Source: an uncultured Alphaproteobacteria bacterium (GTDB taxonomy: Bacteria; Pseudomonadota; Alphaproteobacteria; Sphingomonadales; Sphingomonadaceae). Taken from it: DNA of 47,981 bases. A program made the translations under genes and the position numbers. Below the pieces are notes generated by a model. It was given only the letters and a program-made list of their open reading frames with translations. It was not told the origin of the DNA and did not search any database. The stretch's first letter is position 1. Each line of letters starts with the position of its first letter. The stretch covers positions 1-47,981 of the forward strand of contig CAIZNH010000026.1 in NCBI GenBank assembly GCA_903934325.1, written 5' to 3'. This document shows, one piece after another, positions 17,003 to 24,724 of this stretch.

Positions 17003-18664
17003 TCAGAGACCCTGGGTTACGATCGCCGTCTGGCCGGTGCCGGACTGGGTGATGAAGGAATCGTTGAGGTCCGAGTTCTGCGTCACCGTCGCCGAATGAC
17101 CGCTGCCGGCCTGGCTGATGATCGACACGTTCTCGTCGCCCAGCTGGGTGACATCGGCCGTCTGGTCGCTGCCGCCCTGGGTGATTTCCGTGGTGTTGTC
17201 CGCACCTTCCTGCAGCACGTCGGCATTGAGCAGCACCGCGCCGCCGGCCCCGGTCTGGGTCACGGTGGCGGCATGACCTCCCACGCCGTCCTGCGTGACA
17301 TTGGCCGAGAGGCTGTTGCCCTGCTGGTTGATCAGCGCGCCGTTCGCGTCCGAGATCTGGGTGATGGTCGCATCGTTGAAGGTGCCGTTATTGCCACCCT
17401 GGATAATCTCCGCGCCGCGCGCGAAGCTGCCGAAGCCGACATTGTTACTGCCGATTTGCTCGATCCTTGCCGACTGGTTCTCGCCGAGCTGGGCGGTGCT
17501 GGCGGTGTTGTCATCGCCGCTCTGCTCGATTTCTGCGAACTGGTCTTCCCCGAAGCCGGTATCGAACAATCCGGTGCGATCGCGGCCCTGATTGACAAGG
17601 CCGATATTGCTGTCGCCCGTCTGAGTGACGATGCCGGTCTGGTCCTGACCGCGCTGGGTGATGCGGCCTTCGTTGTCATCCCCCTCCTGGAACACAGTTC
17701 CGGTCTGGTTGAGGCCCACACCAGCGCCCTGATCGACATTCGCTAGGTTCGAAAAGCCGGTCTGGGCGACATCGGCCGTCTGGTTGGTGCCGCGCTGGAG
17801 CACGCGCGCATCGTTTTCATCGCCGTCCTGGATCACGATCGCGTCATGGTTCAGGCCCGTTCCTGCGCCCTGATCGATCGAGGCGAAGTTGCTCGAACCT
17901 GCCTGCTGATCCACCCCGGCCGTGTGCAGGCCGCCTGCCTGACGGATGATGACTTCACCGTCATCGCCCGCCTGGATCACGCCTGCGCCCGCGACCGTGC
18001 CCGCATCATTGCCCGCGCCGCCCTGGACGATGTCGGAGCTGTTGCCATCGCCGCTCTGGAGCAGGTTGGTCTCGTTCGCGCCGGTCCCGGTCTGGGTCAG
18101 CAGCGATTCGTTCTCATCGCCGCTCTGCGTCACGATCGCCGTGTTGAGCCCGCTCGACTGGAGAACCGAGGAATCATTGCCCTCACCACTCTGCTCGATG
18201 TCGGCGGTTTTGAGATTGCCCGACTGCTCGACGTCCGAGAAATTGTCATCGCCCGACTGAAGCACGGTGGCGACATCGAGATCGCCGCTCTGGAGGACGT
18301 CGGATTCGTTGCTGATGCCGGTCTGTTCGACTGTCGCGGTGGCGAAATCATTGACCTGGCTGACCAGCGACTCGTTCTCGCTGCCGCCCTGCGTCACGGT
18401 CGCGGTGTTGTTGTCGTCCGAGCTGCCGGTGCCGTTGTCCTGCACGATGGTCGAGACGTTGTCGCTGCCCGACTGGTTCAGCGTGGCCGAGTTGTTGTTG
18501 CCACCCTGCGTGACCGTGGACGTACCATCGGAACCGCCCTGGGTGACGGACACGTCGCTGTTGGTCGCGCTCTGGGTGATGTCCGAGGTGTTGTTCTGGG
18601 CCAGTGCCGGCGCCGAAGAGATGATTGCCAGCGCCGATGCGCCGCACAGAAGCATTCGAGTCAT
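17003..18664 (-). CDS. Secreted curlin-associated repeat protein (amyloid-like)
   Basis: The 553-residue protein has a signal peptide (MTRMLLCGASALAIISSAPA then LAQ). Almost all the rest is an imperfect 11-residue repeat of the curlin type: a Val/Ile, then Thr-Gln, Gly, and an Asn at fixed spacing. I count about 44 Gln-anchored units by eye, for example VTQSGDENESLLTQTGTG. Two kinds of unit tend to alternate, giving a 22-residue superperiod as in CsgA. It is strongly acidic and nearly free of Lys. Curlin repeats form beta-solenoid amyloid fibres in biofilm; that role is inferred. No csgE, csgF or csgG gene is in the window. The ATG at 18664 follows GAGAGGAACGGGGTTC; the frame open to 18754 lacks a signal peptide. 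Flagellar relics lie on both sides. Confidence 0.85.
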   Translation of the reverse strand: MTRMLLCGASALAIISSAPALAQNNTSDITQSATNSDVSVTQGGSDGTSTVTQGGNNNSATLNQSGSDNVSTIVQDNGTGSSDDNNTATVTQGGSENESLVSQVNDFATATVEQTGISNESDVLQSGDLDVATVLQSGDDNFSDVEQSGNLKTADIEQSGEGNDSSVLQSSGLNTAIVTQSGDENESLLTQTGTGANETNLLQSGDGNSSDIVQGGAGNDAGTVAGAGVIQAGDDGEVIIRQAGGLHTAGVDQQAGSSNFASIDQGAGTGLNHDAIVIQDGDENDARVLQRGTNQTADVAQTGFSNLANVDQGAGVGLNQTGTVFQEGDDNEGRITQRGQDQTGIVTQTGDSNIGLVNQGRDRTGLFDTGFGEDQFAEIEQSGDDNTASTAQLGENQSARIEQIGSNNVGFGSFARGAEIIQGGNNGTFNDATITQISDANGALINQQGNSLSANVTQDGVGGHAATVTQTGAGGAVLLNADVLQEGADNTTEITQGGSDQTADVTQLGDENVSIISQAGSGHSATVTQNSDLNDSFITQSGTGQTAIVTQGL

Positions 18665-18788
18665 GAACCCCGTTCCTCTCAAAGGCCCGGGGACGGCCAA
18701 GGTGATTATGAGAGCGCCCCACGGCTCCCCCCGGCCCGTGTGCATTGCTCGCAAAGCTTTGACGCGACTCGTCTTTTGTGGGCGCGAG

Positions 18789-18806
18789 GTTAGCCATCGT
18801 TAGCCA
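18789..18806. repeat. Tandem GTTAGCCA direct repeat upstream of the curlin-repeat gene
   Basis: GTTAGCCA occurs at 18789-18796 and 18799-18806, a 10-base period (one helical turn), about 125 bases upstream of the curlin gene start. Such an arrangement suits a dimeric response regulator binding one DNA face. The halves resemble TTAACCAT-like CtrA half-sites, but the spacing is one base shorter than the CtrA consensus. The rest of 18665-18874 shows no gene. No factor can be named. Confidence 0.3.
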
Positions 18807-18874
18807 AAGGTAAAGTGCCAATTCACACCATCAGGGCAAGCGGGGCGCATTGTGCCGGAACCGGACACGGCAAA

Positions 18875-18900
18875 AGCCCGGAGCCTTCCAGCTCCGGGCT
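18875..18900 (-). terminator. Intrinsic terminator after the fliC remnant
   Basis: AGCCCGGAGC (18875-18884) and GCTCCGGGCT (18891-18900) form a perfect 10-pair stem with a 6-base loop. On the minus strand the stem runs into TTTT, so it is a textbook rho-independent terminator. It lies 45 bases after the flagellin stop at 18946, which suggests the original flagellin transcript end is preserved. Confidence 0.85.
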
Positions 18901-18945
18901 TGCCGGCCTTGCCCCCAGGGGAGAGGGGCGGCGGGGGAGGAGGAC

Positions 18946-19167
18946 TTAACGCAGCAGCGAGAGCACGTTCTGCTGCGACTGGTTGGCCTGAGCGAGCATC
19001 GCGGTCGACGCCTGGCCGAGGATCTGCGCCTTGGCGAGCGCAGTGGTTTCGGCCGAGTAGTCGGTATCCTGAATCCGCGAGCGCGCATCGGTCAGGTTGG
19101 TCGAGACGTTGGTGAGATTGTTCACCGCCGACTGCAGACGGTTCTGGCCGGCACCCAGATCGCCGCG
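18946..19167 (-). pseudogene. fliC: Flagellin 3' fragment (D0 C-terminal domain only)
   Basis: The frame reads [17 protein letters not shown], then [20 protein letters not shown] and [13 protein letters not shown] before the stop. This is the conserved C-terminal D0/D1 helix of bacterial flagellins, which packs the filament core and is the secretion and FliS-binding end. The N-terminal D0/D1 half and the variable middle are absent. Upstream of about 19167 homology ends, and the strand is then antisense to fliS, so the gene is broken by a rearrangement. The terminator after it is intact. A frame continues to 19215 ([17 protein letters not shown]), but I see no flagellin in it. Confidence 0.85.
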
Positions 19168-19230
19168 GGCGGTCACCTCCGGCTCCTCGATCATTTCGAC
19201 ACTTGGCGCTGGCAACTACGAGGAGGGTCG

Positions 19231-19599
19231 ATGATGATGCTCGCCCGCAATCCTGCCGCCGCCTATCGCCGGGTCGAACTCGATGCGCGGATCGAGGCAT
19301 CAAGCGCGGCGGAGCTCACGCGCATCTGTCTGGAGGAAGCAGTCGCCGCCCTCGGGCAGGCGTTGCTGGCGCTGGGCAAGGACCCGGCCGCCGTCCCGCG
19401 CGAGCCGCTGGCGCGGGCGCAATCGATCACCGTCTGGCTGGCCCGCTCGGTCGCGCCGGAGCATCCGCTTCACGCCAGTCTTGTCACCTTCTATGGCGGG
19501 CTGGCGAGCCAGATTTCCGCGAACCTGCGCAAGCCGAGTCCGGCGGAAATCGGGCAGGTGCGCGGCGATCTGAATGATCTGCTGTCGGCTGCGGGGTAA
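19231..19599 (+). CDS. fliS: Flagellar export chaperone FliS
   Basis: FliS binds the C-terminal helix of flagellin in the cytoplasm, stopping early polymerisation and guiding export. The 122-residue product has the family pattern: RNPAAAYRRVELDARIEAS near the start, LTRICLEEAVAALGQAL in helix 2, and the final helices LVTFYGGLASQISANLRKPS. Length is close to the usual 125-135. An AGGAGG site lies 4 bases before the first of three tandem ATGs at 19231, 19234 and 19237. It looks intact, unlike the flagellin it should bind, whose fragment lies divergently 63 bases away. It may be a leftover, or it may serve a flagellin elsewhere. A parS site lies just downstream. Confidence 0.85.
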   Translation: MMMLARNPAAAYRRVELDARIEASSAAELTRICLEEAVAALGQALLALGKDPAAVPREPLARAQSITVWLARSVAPEHPLHASLVTFYGGLASQISANLRKPSPAEIGQVRGDLNDLLSAAG

Positions 19600-19611
19600 G
19601 CTTGCACAAAA

Positions 19612-19627
19612 TGTTTCACGTGAAACA
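19612..19627. other. parS: parS chromosome-partition site
   Basis: The 16-base sequence TGTTTCACGTGAAACA is a perfect palindrome and matches the consensus parS bound by chromosomal ParB across bacteria. It lies in the 46-base gap between fliS and the alpha/beta hydrolase stop, a non-coding place. parS sites nucleate ParB spreading and SMC loading and cluster near the replication origin, so this window probably lies in the origin-proximal part of the chromosome. One site is seen here; more may lie outside. Confidence 0.93.
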
Positions 19628-19645
19628 TTATCCTACAGGCAAAAG

Positions 19646-20548
19646 TCAGCTTTTCATAAATGAATCAATGATTTGAGCTGCATCAAGCGGGTCTTCGAAG
19701 GGGTGGAAGTGGGTGCGATCGGGCCGGTAAAGGTCGCTACCGAGGGGCAAACGGCCTGCTAACTCGGGCCAAGTGGGCGAGCTTTTGAAGTCGTTGAGGC
19801 TGGTCATCTGCGCCCGCACCACCAGCACCGGCACTGCCACCCGCGTCGCCGCTTCGAGCACCGCGCCATTGCTGCGGCTGGAGGCATAGACGCTCGCCTC
19901 CATCTCGGGCGCGCAGGCGAGTTCCATGCCCTCTCCAGCCGGGGCCGGGACGAGGCCGTAGCGGCAGTAATCCTCGAACACGCGCGGGGCGAACAGGTTG
20001 TAGGGATCTCGTGTCCGGAACCGCTCCATCATCTCCTCGGCACTCGCGAAATCGCGCTTGCGGCGGATCGCGGGGTGGGGGTTGTCTGCGGTGTAGAGCG
20101 GCTCTCCCGGCGCGTAGAATTCGGGCGCGAGGATCACCGGATCGAACAGCACCAGCCGCGCAAAAGCCTCAGGGTGATCGGCCGCGACCTGCACCAGCGT
20201 ATGCGCGCCCATCGAATGGCCGATGCCGACCGCCTGCGTCAGGCCCGCCGCATCGAGGAAGGTGGCGACATCGCGCGCGACCACCTTCCAGTCGCTGATC
20301 GGCCCGCCGCCCGATTGCCCGTGTCCGCGCAGGTCGATGGCATAGGCGGGGTGGGCCGGAAACTGGTCGATAATGGCGTCGAACACCCGTCCGTGAAAGC
20401 CGGTCGCATGGGCGAACACCAGCGGCACGGCAGGCGTGTGGCCGGCAGCGGGCGCCCATTCGTGGACGGCCAGTTCAATGTCGCCGACAGGATAGAGACG
20501 GGTGACGGGGGCAGGGCGGTTCGCAGTCATGCCCCTGCCCAAGAGCAT
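19646..20548 (-). CDS. Alpha/beta hydrolase
   Basis: The protein of about 300 residues has an alpha/beta-hydrolase core. It opens the oxyanion strand with FAHATGFHGRVFDAI, then AIDLRGHGQSGG. The nucleophile elbow is GIGHSMGAHTLV (Ser between two Gly-X). A late strand VPVLVVRAQMT leads to the His in RTHFHPFEDP. A lid region with several charged helices lies between. The substrate is unknown; similarity is to carboxylester hydrolases and haloalkane-like enzymes. Two ATGs are close, 20548 and 20530 (MTANRPAPVTRL). The second reads more like the family start, so the first six residues are uncertain. It converges with fliS across the parS site. Confidence 0.88.
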   Translation of the reverse strand: MLLGRGMTANRPAPVTRLYPVGDIELAVHEWAPAAGHTPAVPLVFAHATGFHGRVFDAIIDQFPAHPAYAIDLRGHGQSGGGPISDWKVVARDVATFLDAAGLTQAVGIGHSMGAHTLVQVAADHPEAFARLVLFDPVILAPEFYAPGEPLYTADNPHPAIRRKRDFASAEEMMERFRTRDPYNLFAPRVFEDYCRYGLVPAPAGEGMELACAPEMEASVYASSRSNGAVLEAATRVAVPVLVVRAQMTSLNDFKSSPTWPELAGRLPLGSDLYRPDRTHFHPFEDPLDAAQIIDSFMKS

Positions 20549-20585
20549 CGGCTATCCCAAGTCAATCGCGTGCTTTTGGTAGGGG

Positions 20586-22082
20586 CTACTCGGCCGGAAC
20601 GGGGGCGGTCTCGCCTTCGCTGTCCTCGCTTTCGCCGCGGGTGCGGGCAAAGCGCAGGGCCTCGGCGATCCGGTCAGGCGCGATCAGCTTCAGCGCGCCG
20701 CCATAGAGCGCCACGCCCAGCGCCACCATCAGCGCCAGCGCGGCAATGGGCAGCATCGCCGGAAGCACGGCCAGCGCCAGCGCCACGCCCGCCGCCATCA
20801 CCAGCGCAGCGGCGAGCGGCGGGGCAATCGCCACCAGCAGATCGCCGAGCCTCAGATCGAGCACGCGCTGCGACAGCGCGACCGTGATCGCGGTCAGCAC
20901 CGCCATGCCGCCAACCCAGCCCCATGCGAAGCCCATCACGCCCCAACGCGACCCGATAAGGAAGGTAAGCGGCATCACAACCGCGCCAGAGATAGTCACG
21001 CGCAGGGCAATTCCGGGAAAGCCGCGCGCATTGGTGGCGGGCGCGAACAGGATTTGCAGGGTCAGCATCGCCATGGCGATCGCCAGCACCGGCAGCAGCG
21101 GGACGATGCCGATCCACTTTTCGCCGAGCAGCACTGGCACCAGCACCGGGGCGACCACGGCCAGCCCGGCATAGGCGGGCAGCGCCACCAGCAGCACCAG
21201 CCGGATCGTCGCAAGCAGCGGCGCCGCGCCGACATTGCCCTGGCGCGAATAGGCGGCATAGGCGACTTCGTTGATCGGCGGCACGAACTTGGCGGCCAGC
21301 AATTGCGCGAGGAACAGGCCCGTCGTGTAGACGCCCAAGGTGTGGGTATCGAGCACGCGGCCCGCGATCATCACGTCGGCCTGGCTCTGGATGAACCAGA
21401 AGATCTGCGTCGCGGTCATCATCCCGCCAAAGCCGGCAATATGTCCGGCGCCGGCAAAGCGGAAGCTCGGGCGGATCGGTGCGCGCGCGGCCCAGGTCAT
21501 CCCCACCGCCTCGGTCAGCAGCATCACCATAGGTGCGGAAACGAGCGTCCACACCCCCCAGCCCGACAGCGCACCGGTGAGCGCGGTCACCGCCCCTGCC
21601 AGTGCAGAGGCCAGCCGCACCTGCGCCGGGCGGCGGAAATCCATCCGGCGGCTGAGGATCGCGTGGGGCAAAGCGCAGAAGGGCACCGCGAGATAGAGCA
21701 GCGATTGCACCCGCAGAAGTTGCGTCACCATCGGCTGTTCGAACCATGCCGCCACCAGCGGCGCGGCGATGAACTGGATCAGCGCCAAGCCGCAATTCAG
21801 GAGGATCAGCATCCCCAGCGTCTGGCGCAGGCGTTCCTCGCTGACATCATCCTCGCGGATCAGCGCGGAGGCGAGGCCCCAGCCGTTCATGGTGCTGAGC
21901 AGCATCAGCATCACCTGCGCCATGGCGAACAGGCCATAATCGTCCGGCGCCAGCAGGCGGATCACGATCAGGGTCGAGGCCCAGGACACGATCTGCGTGC
22001 CGATCTGGCTGCCCGAGCGCCAGATCACCGCATTGCGCACCTGTGCCGCCAGCTTGGAGGAGGAGGAGGCGCCCTCAGCCAT
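20586..22082 (-). CDS. Wzx/MATE-fold oligosaccharide flippase (polysaccharide biosynthesis)
   Basis: The 498-residue protein has about 12-14 hydrophobic helices and the wording of the polysaccharide-transporter family: IVIRLLAPDDYGLFAMAQ near residue 40, PHAILSRRMDFRR, IAGRVLDTHTLGVYTTGLF and an AFAW-type end region. Such proteins flip lipid-linked sugar units across the inner membrane. The tail ends in acidic residues. The start ATG overlaps the stop of the upstream acetyltransferase gene by 8 bases, a sign of translational coupling. No glycosyltransferase or polymerase lies near, so the polysaccharide is unknown. Confidence 0.88.
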   Translation of the reverse strand: MAEGASSSSKLAAQVRNAVIWRSGSQIGTQIVSWASTLIVIRLLAPDDYGLFAMAQVMLMLLSTMNGWGLASALIREDDVSEERLRQTLGMLILLNCGLALIQFIAAPLVAAWFEQPMVTQLLRVQSLLYLAVPFCALPHAILSRRMDFRRPAQVRLASALAGAVTALTGALSGWGVWTLVSAPMVMLLTEAVGMTWAARAPIRPSFRFAGAGHIAGFGGMMTATQIFWFIQSQADVMIAGRVLDTHTLGVYTTGLFLAQLLAAKFVPPINEVAYAAYSRQGNVGAAPLLATIRLVLLVALPAYAGLAVVAPVLVPVLLGEKWIGIVPLLPVLAIAMAMLTLQILFAPATNARGFPGIALRVTISGAVVMPLTFLIGSRWGVMGFAWGWVGGMAVLTAITVALSQRVLDLRLGDLLVAIAPPLAAALVMAAGVALALAVLPAMLPIAALALMVALGVALYGGALKLIAPDRIAEALRFARTRGESEDSEGETAPVPAE

Positions 22083-23196
22083 GCATTACAACCACCTTGG
22101 CGCGCGGGGCGACGGGCTGTGCCGGATTGCGCTCGGCACCCCAGACATTGGCGAGCATCCGGGCGGCCGTGCGGCTGCGCACGAACAGCAGGTCTTCCAT
22201 GTCATAGGCAGGCGCTGCGCCGAGATATTCCTTGTAGCCGCTATCGCCGACCCCGAGATCGGTGACGCTGCACCCGGCGGCCATGGCATCGCTGATCGCG
22301 CGGGCGTTGACGATCTTGCCGACCTCGTACTTCGCCAGCGCGCTGACATAGCTGCCGGCAATGCCATATTGCACCGCGCCGTCATACAGATCGAAGCTGA
22401 AGGCGGCAGGGGCATTGTCGATCAGCAGGATCGTTGCGCAGAGCTTTTCGGCGAGCACCGGATCGGTCAGCACCGTGCGCCACAGGGCGCGCTGGCCGTG
22501 GCTCATGAACTTGGCGCCGCTGCCGTCGGTGGTGGCGGCAATCCAGCTGGCCTGTTCAACCTTGGCGAGCTGATCGAGCACGCCCGGGTTCCAGTCACTC
22601 CCCCGGACATAGCGCCATTCCACCGTGCCGAGCTGCGCGAGGCGGCGTTCGGCCTTGGCGAGGCGCTTGGCGGTGGAGGGGCGCGGCCAGCCCTCGGCGC
22701 GGGCGGCATCGAGATCGATGGTCCAGCTGGTGCTGGCCGGGCGCGACAGCACGCTCCAGTTCGCCAGCAGCGCGGCCTTGATAATCAGCTGGTTGGCCTG
22801 ATCATCGCTCGGCACCGGGCCGATGCGCCACACCGGGCCAAGGCTGCGCGCGCCGCGATCGAGCCCCTGCGCGAGCTCGGCGACATCGCAATCGGGCGCG
22901 AGCAGCGCCGAGCGCAGTGGCCAGTAGGAACCGGGCACCTTGCGCGCCCGGCCGACCAGCGGTCCGAAGGCGATGGTGGGGATGGCGGCGATCACCTCGT
23001 CCGAACCGCGCCGAATCAGCAGCGTGCGTCCGCTTGGCGCGGTGCCGGGCAATTGCACCGTGCGCGCCGCATACCACGCCGCACGCAGGAAGCCGTGGCC
23101 CGCGAGGTTGCACGCCGCAAGCGCGTCAATCTCCTCCGGGAAACCCGCGACTGACGCCACGGTCAGCTTTTCGGCTGCAATCCTGCTCTCGTACAT
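22075..23196 (-). CDS. GNAT-type acetyltransferase of the BioF2-like family
   Basis: The 373-residue protein has a GNAT-like fold of the kind grouped as BioF2-like, found near exopolysaccharide genes. Notable stretches are AAWYAARTVQLPG, the RRLAKAERRLAQLG helix, IAATTDGSGAKFMSH and the C-terminal TDLGVGDSGYKEYLGA, where related proteins contact the acceptor. The likely role is acylation of a sugar or peptide precursor; the substrate is unknown. Its stop overlaps the flippase start by 8 bases, so both probably act on the same glycan. The ribosome site is weak (GGTGACC). Confidence 0.75.
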   Translation of the reverse strand: MYESRIAAEKLTVASVAGFPEEIDALAACNLAGHGFLRAAWYAARTVQLPGTAPSGRTLLIRRGSDEVIAAIPTIAFGPLVGRARKVPGSYWPLRSALLAPDCDVAELAQGLDRGARSLGPVWRIGPVPSDDQANQLIIKAALLANWSVLSRPASTSWTIDLDAARAEGWPRPSTAKRLAKAERRLAQLGTVEWRYVRGSDWNPGVLDQLAKVEQASWIAATTDGSGAKFMSHGQRALWRTVLTDPVLAEKLCATILLIDNAPAAFSFDLYDGAVQYGIAGSYVSALAKYEVGKIVNARAISDAMAAGCSVTDLGVGDSGYKEYLGAAPAYDMEDLLFVRSRTAARMLANVWGAERNPAQPVAPRAKVVVMHG

Positions 23197-23291
23197 CGGT
23201 CACCATTGCACGCCACGAGGGGAAAGTGGCGGCAATGGCCATAGTGCGCGCGTGTAACCACCCGGTTAACCAGCGGGCGGGGGTTCGGGCG

Positions 23292-24404
23292 TCAGAAGAC
23301 GACGACGCTGCGGATCGACTTGCCTTCGTGCATCAGATCGAAGGCGGTGTTGATCTCCTCGAGGCCCATCACGTGGGTGATCATCGGGTCGATCTCGATT
23401 TTGCCGGTCATGTACATGTCGACGATCTTGGGCACATCGGTGCGGCCCTTGGCCCCGCCGAAAGCCGTGCCGCGCCAGTTGCGCCCGGTGACGAGCTGGA
23501 ACGGGCGGGTGGCGATTTCCTTGCCCGCTTCGGCCACCCCGATGATGATGCTGGTGCCCCAGCCGCGGTGGCAGGCTTCCAGCGCGGTGCGCATCACTTC
23601 GGTGTTGCCGGTGGCATCGAAGGTGTAATCCGCGCCGCCATCGGTCATTTCGACGATTCTGGCGACGATGTCCTCGCGGCTCATGCCTGCCGAGTTGAGG
23701 AAGTGGGTCATGCCGAACCGGCGGCCCCATTCCTCGCGCGCCGGATTGATGTCCACGCCGACGATCAGGTTCGCTCCTGCCAGCCGCGCGCCCTGGGTGA
23801 CATTGAGGCCGATCCCGCCGAGGCCGAACACCACGACATTGTCGCCGACCTGCACCTTGGCGGTGTTGGTCACCGCGCCGACGCCGGTGGTCACCCCGCA
23901 GCCGATGTAGCAGGCGCTCTGGAACGGCGCGTCCTCGCGGATCTTTGCGACCGCGATTTCAGGCAGGACAGTGAAATTCGAGAAGGTCGAGCAGCCCATG
24001 TAGTGGAAGATCGGCTGGCCCTTGTAGGAAAAGCGCGTGGTGCCGTCGGGCATCAGCCCCTTGCCCTGGGTGGCGCGGATCGCGGTGCACAGGTTGGTCT
24101 TGCCGCTGAGGCACGACTTACACTGGCGACATTCGGGGGTGTAGAGCGGGATCACGTGATCGCCCGGCTTCACGCTGGTGACACCCGCGCCCACTTCACG
24201 CACGATGCCTGCGCCCTCGTGGCCGAGCACGGAGGGGAAGATGCCCTCGCTATCGAACCCGTCCAATGTGTAGGCGTCAGTATGGCAGATGCCGGTCGCC
24301 ATGATCTCCACCAGCACTTCGCCGGCCTTGGGGCCTTCGAGATCGAGCTCGACGATTTCGAGCGGCTGCTTGGCGGCAAAGGCAACGGCGGCGCGGGTCT
24401 TCAT
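23292..24404 (-). CDS. frmA: S-(hydroxymethyl)glutathione dehydrogenase / class III alcohol dehydrogenase
   Basis: The enzyme oxidises S-hydroxymethylglutathione (formaldehyde plus glutathione) with NAD to S-formylglutathione and can reduce S-nitrosoglutathione. The 370-residue protein shows [11 protein letters not shown] (catalytic zinc Cys), [14 protein letters not shown], the structural-zinc Cys cluster [27 protein letters not shown] and the Rossmann motif [11 protein letters not shown] followed by the Asp of VGVDINPAR. These match class III enzymes closely. The ATG follows CGAGGAAAACATCC. The gene for the small Cys-rich DUF5522-like protein lies 19 bases upstream on the same strand. No fghA gene is seen here. 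Confidence 0.96.
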   Translation of the reverse strand: MKTRAAVAFAAKQPLEIVELDLEGPKAGEVLVEIMATGICHTDAYTLDGFDSEGIFPSVLGHEGAGIVREVGAGVTSVKPGDHVIPLYTPECRQCKSCLSGKTNLCTAIRATQGKGLMPDGTTRFSYKGQPIFHYMGCSTFSNFTVLPEIAVAKIREDAPFQSACYIGCGVTTGVGAVTNTAKVQVGDNVVVFGLGGIGLNVTQGARLAGANLIVGVDINPAREEWGRRFGMTHFLNSAGMSREDIVARIVEMTDGGADYTFDATGNTEVMRTALEACHRGWGTSIIIGVAEAGKEIATRPFQLVTGRNWRGTAFGGAKGRTDVPKIVDMYMTGKIEIDPMITHVMGLEEINTAFDLMHEGKSIRSVVVF

Positions 24405-24423
24405 GGATGTTTTCCTCGGGTAG

Positions 24424-24699
<276 letters not shown>

Positions 24700-24724
24700 T
24701 CACATCCCCTTTCGGAGAGCGCCC

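Noticed and set aside
17846..18793. A repeat-rich 315-codon plus-strand frame
   Set aside because: Its repeats merely mirror the curlin repeats of the opposite strand; it lacks a signal peptide and good start.
23260..23275. GGTTAACC palindrome downstream of frmA
   Set aside because: Too short for a terminator and not followed by a U run.
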